Below are positions 6,881 to 9,847 of a stretch of 9,847 bases of DNA, one piece after another (positions within the stretch are counted from its first letter, which is position 1; every line of letters begins with the position of its first letter). The notes under the pieces are model-generated. The model saw only the letters and a program-made list of their open reading frames with translations, ran no database searches and had not been told where the DNA came from. This DNA comes from Pseudomonadota bacterium (GTDB taxonomy: Bacteria; Pseudomonadota; Gammaproteobacteria; Enterobacterales; Enterobacteriaceae), in contig JAFACP010000258.1 of assembly GCA_023425455.1 (NCBI GenBank), positions 1-9,847 of the forward strand. Direction: 5' to 3'. Made by a program: the position numbers and the translations under genes.

Positions 6881-7213
6881 ATGATCAAAAAAATCGTTAT
6901 CGTCACGGCGCTGGCATCGGCGCTGGTGGCTTGCGCTCAGCCTCAGGCGCCAAAAGAAGATTCTCGTCTCAAAGAGGCCTACAGCGCCTGTATTACTACG
7001 GCCGAAGGCTCACCGGAGAAAATCGAAGCCTGCCAGAGTGTGCTGAATGTGCTGAAAAAAGAGAAGGGGCATGAGCAGTTCGCCGCTCAGGAAAACGTGC
7101 GGGTGATGGATTACCAGTCCTGTATTCAGGCGCGTAAAACGGGAAATAATCAACAGGTTACCGAGCGCTGTGACAAAATCTGGCAGGAGATCCGCAGCAG
7201 TAACGCCAACTGA
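6881..7213 (+). CDS. chiQ: small outer-membrane lipoprotein ChiQ
   Basis: This is the second gene of the chiPQ operon (YbfN in E. coli); its molecular role is not established. The protein has 110 residues. The N-terminus MIKKIVIVTALASALVAC is a lipoprotein signal with lipobox LVAC and lipidated Cys18. Residue +2 is Ala rather than Asp, so it should go to the outer membrane. The mature part is charged, mostly helical in appearance, and has four more cysteines (37, 51, 81, 97) that could form two disulfides in the periplasm. I chose the ATG at 6881, which has GGGAG at 6869-6873. An in-frame ATG at 6836 overlaps the chiP stop (TGATG) but would add 15 residues in front of the signal. It is probably made together with ChiP and may act with it. 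Confidence 0.9.
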   Translation: MIKKIVIVTALASALVACAQPQAPKEDSRLKEAYSACITTAEGSPEKIEACQSVLNVLKKEKGHEQFAAQENVRVMDYQSCIQARKTGNNQQVTERCDKIWQEIRSSNAN

Positions 7214-7229
7214 GTTTATCGCGAATAAC

Positions 7230-7261
7230 GCCCGGTAGCGCTTTGCTTACCGGGCTTTTTT
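7230..7261 (+). terminator. chiPQ operon terminator
   Basis: The arms GCCCGGTAGC (7230-7239) and GCTTACCGGGC (7245-7255) pair over ten base pairs with one bulged T, loop GCTTT, followed by six T residues (7256-7261). It lies 16 bases after the chiQ stop. Confidence 0.9.
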
Positions 7262-7278
7262 GTGTCGCTATTCAGGCC

Positions 7279-7306
7279 AAAAAAAAAGCCAACCTTTCGG
7301 CTGGCT
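7279..7306 (-). terminator. fur terminator
   Basis: In the minus-strand RNA, AGCCAGCC and GGUUGGCU form an 8-bp stem (one G-U pair) with a GAAA tetraloop, followed by a run of nine U. On the plus strand the G-U pair becomes an A-C mismatch, so the structure belongs to the fur transcript. It starts 18 bases past the fur stop. Confidence 0.88.
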
Positions 7307-7324
7307 CAGAGTATGAAAACACAA

Positions 7325-7771
7325 TTATTTGGCGTCGTGCGCGTGGTCATTTTCGCGGCAATCGCCTTCAGCACAGTGGCCGTACAGGTACAGACTGTGG
7401 TTGGTCAGGCGGATGCCGTGACGGGCCGCGATTTCACGCTGACGCGCTTCGATAGAGTCATCGCTAAATTCAATGACCTTGCCGCAGTCGAGGCAGATCA
7501 GGTGATCGTGATGGTGCTGCTGGGTCAGCTCGAAAACAGATTTACCGCCTTCGAAATTATGACGGGTCACAATGCCCGCGTCATCGAACTGGTTCAGCAC
7601 ACGATAGACGGTTGCCAGCCCAATCTCTTCACCCATGTCGATAAGACGCTTGTAAAGGTCTTCCGCACTGACATGGTGATTGTCGGGCCCCTGAAGCACT
7701 TCAAGGATTTTTAACCGAGGAAGCGTTACTTTCAGGCCAGCCTTCTTTAATGCGGTATTGTTGTCAGTCAT
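7325..7771 (-). CDS. fur: ferric uptake regulator Fur
   Basis: Fur is the global iron-dependent repressor: with Fe(II) it binds 19-bp Fur boxes and shuts off iron uptake genes and the sRNA RyhB. The protein has 148 residues, the E. coli length. The N-terminal winged helix spans about 1-82, with recognition helix GLATVYRVLNQF (51-62). The C-terminal metal-binding and dimer domain has the His cluster HHHDH (86-90), Glu108 and His125, and the zinc cysteines Cys93/Cys96 and Cys133/Cys138. All expected ligands are present. The ATG (7769-7771) lies inside the end of uof, and the nearest ribosome binding site, AGGA at 7782-7785, is ten bases away and within uof. That supports translational coupling to uof, as known in E. 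coli. Transcripts come from its own promoter and from fldA readthrough. Confidence 0.98.
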   Translation of the reverse strand: MTDNNTALKKAGLKVTLPRLKILEVLQGPDNHHVSAEDLYKRLIDMGEEIGLATVYRVLNQFDDAGIVTRHNFEGGKSVFELTQQHHHDHLICLDCGKVIEFSDDSIEARQREIAARHGIRLTNHSLYLYGHCAEGDCRENDHAHDAK

Positions 7772-7850
7772 GCGGGATCTGTCCTGTTGCTAAACGATTC
7801 ACTTCACTTGACGAAGTGACAGAAAATGCACCTGGGATAATGCGTCTCAT
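7764..7850 (-). CDS. uof: leader peptide Uof, upstream of and coupled to fur
   Basis: A 28-codon frame starts at ATG 7848-7850 and reads MRRIIPGAFSVTSSSEVNRL followed by ATGQIPHD, ending at TGA 7764-7766. It overlaps the first eight bases of fur in another frame. Position, length and overlap match E. coli uof, whose translation is needed for good fur translation and is the point where the sRNA RyhB represses fur. There is no strong ribosome binding site before its ATG, and the start codon lies inside a Fur-box-like sequence that is also a promoter -10. The peptide itself has no known activity; the act of translation is what matters. I could not pick out a convincing RyhB pairing stretch by eye. 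Confidence 0.82.
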   Translation of the reverse strand: MRRIIPGAFSVTSSSEVNRLATGQIPHD

Positions 7851-7854
7851 TATA
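7836..7854. promoter_or_regulatory. Fur box overlapping the uof start and a TATAAT -10
   Basis: On the minus strand TATAATGAGACGCATTATC matches the 19-bp Fur consensus GATAATGATAATCATTATC at 15 positions. Its first six bases are a perfect TATAAT with TTTTCA as a possible -35 (17-bp spacer). The ATG within it starts uof. This would give Fur control of its own synthesis. Confidence 0.6.
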
Positions 7855-7963
7855 GAACTGCCATGCCTGAATGAAAACCGCAAGTCCCAAGCAAAGTATG
7901 CTTATAAAAACGTGGTATCACCAACAAACTTGTCCCGTGACGGCCACTTTTTACCTGGGGGAT

Positions 7964-7991
7964 ATTGTACAGGTCTGAACGAAAAAGTTAA
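7964..7991 (-). promoter_or_regulatory. candidate upstream fur promoter
   Basis: On the minus strand, TTAACT (7986-7991), a 16-bp spacer and TACAAT (7964-7969) predict a start near 7957, about 107 bases before the uof start. It would make a uof-fur message independent of fldA. Confidence 0.4.
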
Positions 7992-8033
7992 AAGTTTGTA
8001 GCAATTAATTTAATCGGTCTCACCGGGTACACG

Positions 8034-8053
8034 GGCGCAACCGCGGTTGCGCC
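8034..8053. other. strong hairpin without T-tract after fldA
   Basis: GGCGCAACCGCGGTTGCGCC is a perfect 20-bp palindrome: an 8-bp stem with a CGCG loop, starting nine bases past the fldA stop. In the fldA direction it is followed by CCGTGTACCC, not by T residues, so it should not stop RNA polymerase efficiently. It may instead protect fldA mRNA from 3' decay while letting some transcripts run into uof-fur. Confidence 0.7.
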
Positions 8054-8062
8054 GCTGGAAAA

Positions 8063-8593
8063 TCAGGCGTTGAGAATGTCGTCGAGGTTAAGCTCTTCTC
8101 GGACCTGCTTAACCCATTTTTCTACACGCCCGGCGGTCAGCTCTGGCTGACGATCTTCGTCAATTGCCAGGCCAACAAAGTGGTCATCATCAGCAAGGCC
8201 TTTCGAGGCTTCGAAGTGATAACCCTCGGTTGGCCAGTGGCCAACAATGGCTGCGCCACGTGGTTCAATGATGTCACGGATCGTGCCCAGTGCGTCACAG
8301 AAGTATTCGGCGTAATCTTCCTGATCGCCGCAGCCGAACAGTGCGACCAGTTTGCCGTTGAAGTCGACCTCTTCCAGCGTCGGGAAGAAATCGTCCCAGT
8401 CACACTGCGCTTCACCGTAGTACCAGGTTGGAATGCCCAGCAGCAGAATGTCGTAGCCTTCGAGATCTTCTTTGCTGCTCTTGGCAATGTCATGCACGTC
8501 GGCAACATCTTTACCGAGCTGTTTCTGAATGTTTTTTGCGATATTTTCGGTATTGCCGGTATCACTGCCGAAAAAAATGCCGATGATTGCCAT
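8063..8593 (-). CDS. fldA: flavodoxin FldA
   Basis: This small FMN protein carries single electrons in the cytosol, for example to biotin synthase, the MEP-pathway enzymes IspG and IspH, cobalamin-dependent methionine synthase and radical-enzyme activases. It replaces ferredoxin when iron is short. The protein has 176 residues, the E. coli length. The phosphate-binding loop of FMN is SDTGNT (10-15), and the two aromatic residues that sandwich the flavin are Trp57 (PTWYYG) and Tyr94 (EDYAEY). I chose the ATG at 8591-8593, preceded by AAGAGGTT (8603-8610), which gives [19 protein letters not shown]; a longer frame from 8707 adds 38 residues of unlikely sequence and runs across the promoter. The gene lies upstream of uof-fur on the same strand, so its transcript may also supply fur message. 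Confidence 0.98.
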   Translation of the reverse strand: MAIIGIFFGSDTGNTENIAKNIQKQLGKDVADVHDIAKSSKEDLEGYDILLLGIPTWYYGEAQCDWDDFFPTLEEVDFNGKLVALFGCGDQEDYAEYFCDALGTIRDIIEPRGAAIVGHWPTEGYHFEASKGLADDDHFVGLAIDEDRQPELTAGRVEKWVKQVREELNLDDILNA

Positions 8594-8655
8594 GAGTAAA
8601 ATAACCTCTTGAAACTTAATGGTATGGTGGCGCAATTTGTCCACGGATAAGGGCA

Positions 8656-8664
8656 ATAATAGCA
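8656..8664 (-). promoter_or_regulatory. candidate fldA promoter (extended -10)
   Basis: The minus strand has TGCTATTAT, an extended -10, with only a poor -35 (TTCCGC) 17 bp upstream. This predicts a start near 8649 and a leader of about 56 nt. In E. coli fldA is activated by SoxS under oxidative stress; I could not place a SoxS site with confidence. A 6-bp inverted repeat, CCTGCG/CGCAGG (8676-8700), lies just upstream. Confidence 0.4.
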
Positions 8665-8748
8665 GAACAGACAACCCTGCGGAAACCGCTATCGCGCAGG
8701 ACTGCACTCTGTGCTACATGAAAAGGAGAGGAACGGTGATTTTCAGAC

Positions 8749-9036
8749 TTACGCTTTGCTGTCGGGCGTCCCGAGTTGGGCGATCAGCATCTCTTCAATC
8801 AGCTCACTTCTGCTGATCTCGCGGGCGTTAGCCAGCGCGTTGAGCGCATCGACGGCGTCAGCGTTAAGCTTCAGTTCGACACGCTTAAGTCCACGATTTT
8901 TATCGCGTTTAAGCTGGTTGCGTTTATTAATACGCAGCTGTTCATCGCGCGAAAGCGGATTCGTTTTAGGTCGTCCAGGGCGACGCTCATTCGCGAACAG
9001 ATCGAGTGTCGTGCGGTCCGTTTGTTCTTTGGCCAT
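8749..9036 (-). CDS. ybfE: small ribbon-helix-helix protein YbfE
   Basis: The protein has 95 residues and matches E. coli YbfE, a member of the LexA regulon whose function is not established. The C-terminal part (about 51-88) looks like a ribbon-helix-helix DNA-binding fold: strand RVELKLN (52-58), a first helix (about 59-73) and a second beginning SRSELIEEML (75-84). The N-terminal half is very basic and includes RRPGRPK (18-24), which resembles an AT-hook. A regulatory or nucleoid role is therefore plausible but unproven. The ATG at 9034-9036 begins MAKEQTDRTT as in E. coli, although no clear ribosome binding site precedes it. The gene is monocistronic, between ybfF and fldA, with no intrinsic terminator visible after it. 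A LexA-box-like sequence lies upstream. Confidence 0.92.
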   Translation of the reverse strand: MAKEQTDRTTLDLFANERRPGRPKTNPLSRDEQLRINKRNQLKRDKNRGLKRVELKLNADAVDALNALANAREISRSELIEEMLIAQLGTPDSKA

Positions 9037-9095
9037 GATTTTGAGACTTGGGGGAAAACAAGCCGCCCTGCTAATGCCCGGGCGATAAGCGCGCC

Positions 9096-9124
9096 ATCAT
9101 ACATCAGCGAAAACGGCACGCCAA
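9096..9124 (-). promoter_or_regulatory. ybfE promoter
   Basis: On the minus strand, TTGGCG (9119-9124), a 17-bp spacer and TATGAT (9096-9101) predict a start near 9089 and a leader of about 53 nt. Confidence 0.5.
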
Positions 9125-9150
9125 CGACTGGAAGCCCGCAGCCTTCCGGT

Positions 9151-9170
9151 CGCTGGCTTTTTAATCAATT
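9151..9170. promoter_or_regulatory. LexA-box-like site upstream of ybfE
   Basis: The minus strand reads AATTGATTAAAAAGCCAGCG, which differs in two places from the E. coli ybfE LexA box as I remember it (AACTGATTAAAAACCCAGCG). One change turns the conserved CTG half into TTG, which should weaken binding. It overlaps the ybfF stop codon and lies about 27 bp upstream of the predicted -35, so its geometry is not that of a simple blocking operator. Confidence 0.45.
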
Positions 9171-9847
9171 TGCCGTATCAGCGAGATAGCGGCGGATGGC
9201 GCGCAGCACCGCCTCAGGTTTTTCCGCGTGAACCCAGTGTCCGGCACCGGCAATCACGTGCGCCCGCGCCTGGGGAAATTGTGTCAGCAGCGCATCGCGG
9301 TACGCTTCGGTGACGTAAGGTGAGAGGCCGCCGCGAATAAAAAGCGTTGGGTGCGGCCAGGCGGGGAGGTCGTCCCAGCCAACGATATTACGGTATTGAT
9401 CCCACAATACCGGCACGTTAAAGCGCCACTCTCCGTCAACAAACGACTTCAGCAGAAACTGAATAACGCCTTCTTCATCCAGATGTTGACGCATAATCGC
9501 CGCCGCCTGCTGACGCGTAGCGGCATCCGATGCGCTCACCGCATTGATCGCGGTAAAAATTTCATCGTGGCGACGAACGTCATAGTCCACGGGGGCAACG
9601 TCGATCGCCACCAGGCCGTTAATCCGCTCCGGGGCGAGACGAGTCAACGCCATCACCGCTTTGCCACCCATCGAATGCCCAATCAGCGTGACCTGTTGCA
9701 GGTTATTGGCATCAAGCGTGTCCAGCAGGTCCTGCGCCATTGCCGCGTAGGTCATCTCCGGCGATCGTCCGGAGAGGCCATGGTTACGCATATCAACCTG
9801 CAAAATATCGTGATCGTTAACCAGATCGCGCGCCAGCACCCCCAGGT
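9165..9847 (-). CDS. ybfF: alpha/beta-hydrolase esterase YbfF (5' end outside the window)
   Basis: This is a cytosolic serine esterase of the alpha/beta-hydrolase fold; E. coli YbfF hydrolyses short- and medium-chain esters in vitro, with its natural substrate unknown. About 226 residues are visible against 254 in E. coli, so roughly the first 30 are cut off by the window edge, including the expected HG oxyanion motif. The frame stays open to the last base (LGVLARDLVNDHD), so no start should be placed inside; the GTG at 9837-9839 is an internal valine. The nucleophile elbow GHSMGG has its serine codon at 9672-9674, and the catalytic histidine is in GAGHWVHAEKP (codon 9237-9239). The stop TGA at 9165-9167 overlaps the LexA-like site of ybfE. 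Confidence 0.93.
   Translation of the reverse strand, partial: LGVLARDLVNDHDILQVDMRNHGLSGRSPEMTYAAMAQDLLDTLDANNLQQVTLIGHSMGGKAVMALTRLAPERINGLVAIDVAPVDYDVRRHDEIFTAINAVSASDAATRQQAAAIMRQHLDEEGVIQFLLKSFVDGEWRFNVPVLWDQYRNIVGWDDLPAWPHPTLFIRGGLSPYVTEAYRDALLTQFPQARAHVIAGAGHWVHAEKPEAVLRAIRRYLADTAN

Noticed and set aside
7750..8001. 83-codon plus-strand frame
   Set aside because: It is antisense to uof and the fur control region, with no ribosome binding site and no family resemblance.
8594..8707. Longer fldA start at 8707
   Set aside because: It would add 38 residues not found in flavodoxins and read across the promoter; the ATG at 8591-8593 has a good ribosome binding site and gives the standard length.
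8711..9088. Plus-strand frame preceded by an AAAAGGAGAGG stretch
   Set aside because: It runs antisense across all of ybfE, and its low-complexity Ser-rich sequence is the mirror of ybfE codons; the purine-rich stretch alone is not enough.
9130..9147. Inverted repeat GGAAG/CTTCC after ybfF as a terminator
   Set aside because: The stem is only five base pairs with an 8-nt loop and no T-tract follows.

Overview
The window is a stretch of core chromosome from a member of the Enterobacteriaceae, close to Escherichia, Enterobacter, Citrobacter and Klebsiella. Nearly every protein is of enterobacterial length and sequence, and the gene order nagB-nagE-glnS-chiP-chiQ-fur-uof-fldA-ybfE-ybfF is the one I know from E. 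coli K-12. I cannot fix the genus from sequence alone. There are no insertion sequences, phage genes, CRISPR arrays, tRNAs or rRNAs.

Layout. Positions 12-812 (minus) encode glucosamine-6-phosphate deaminase NagB. A 323-bp divergent control region (813-1135) follows, with two NagC-type operators whose centres lie 95 bp apart around a CRP site. The GlcNAc PTS transporter NagE (1136-3154, plus, GTG start) ends at a strong terminator. glnS (3325-4992, plus) has its own promoter and terminator. A 446-bp gap carries the control region of chiP: a CRP-like site, a NagC operator inside the promoter, a stem-loop at the predicted mRNA 5' end and a ChiX small-RNA target over the ribosome binding site. 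The chitoporin gene chiP (5439-6836) and lipoprotein gene chiQ (6881-7213) form an operon ending in a terminator. It converges on the minus-strand fldA-uof-fur group, which has its own terminator. Further right, ybfE (small DNA-binding protein, likely SOS-linked) and ybfF (alpha/beta-hydrolase, cut by the window edge) are also on the minus strand.

How the genes fit together. The left half and the chiPQ operon serve chitin and amino-sugar use. ChiP admits chitooligosaccharides across the outer membrane, NagE imports and phosphorylates GlcNAc, and NagB deaminates the resulting glucosamine-6-P to fructose-6-P. The gene for NagC, the expected shared repressor, should lie just left of the window. 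The fldA-uof-fur group links flavodoxin, an iron-sparing electron carrier, to the iron regulator Fur, with the 28-codon leader gene uof overlapping the fur start.

I see no wholly new system. The points most worth a second look are: NagE, whose membrane (IIC) domain looks like a different subfamily from the E. coli protein I remember while its IIA domain looks nearly the same; a Fur-box-like sequence overlapping both a promoter -10 and the uof start codon; the hairpin at the predicted chiP mRNA 5' end; a strong hairpin lacking a U-tract between fldA and uof; and an AT-hook-like motif in YbfE. Promoter and operator calls are by eye and by similarity to known E. coli sites.
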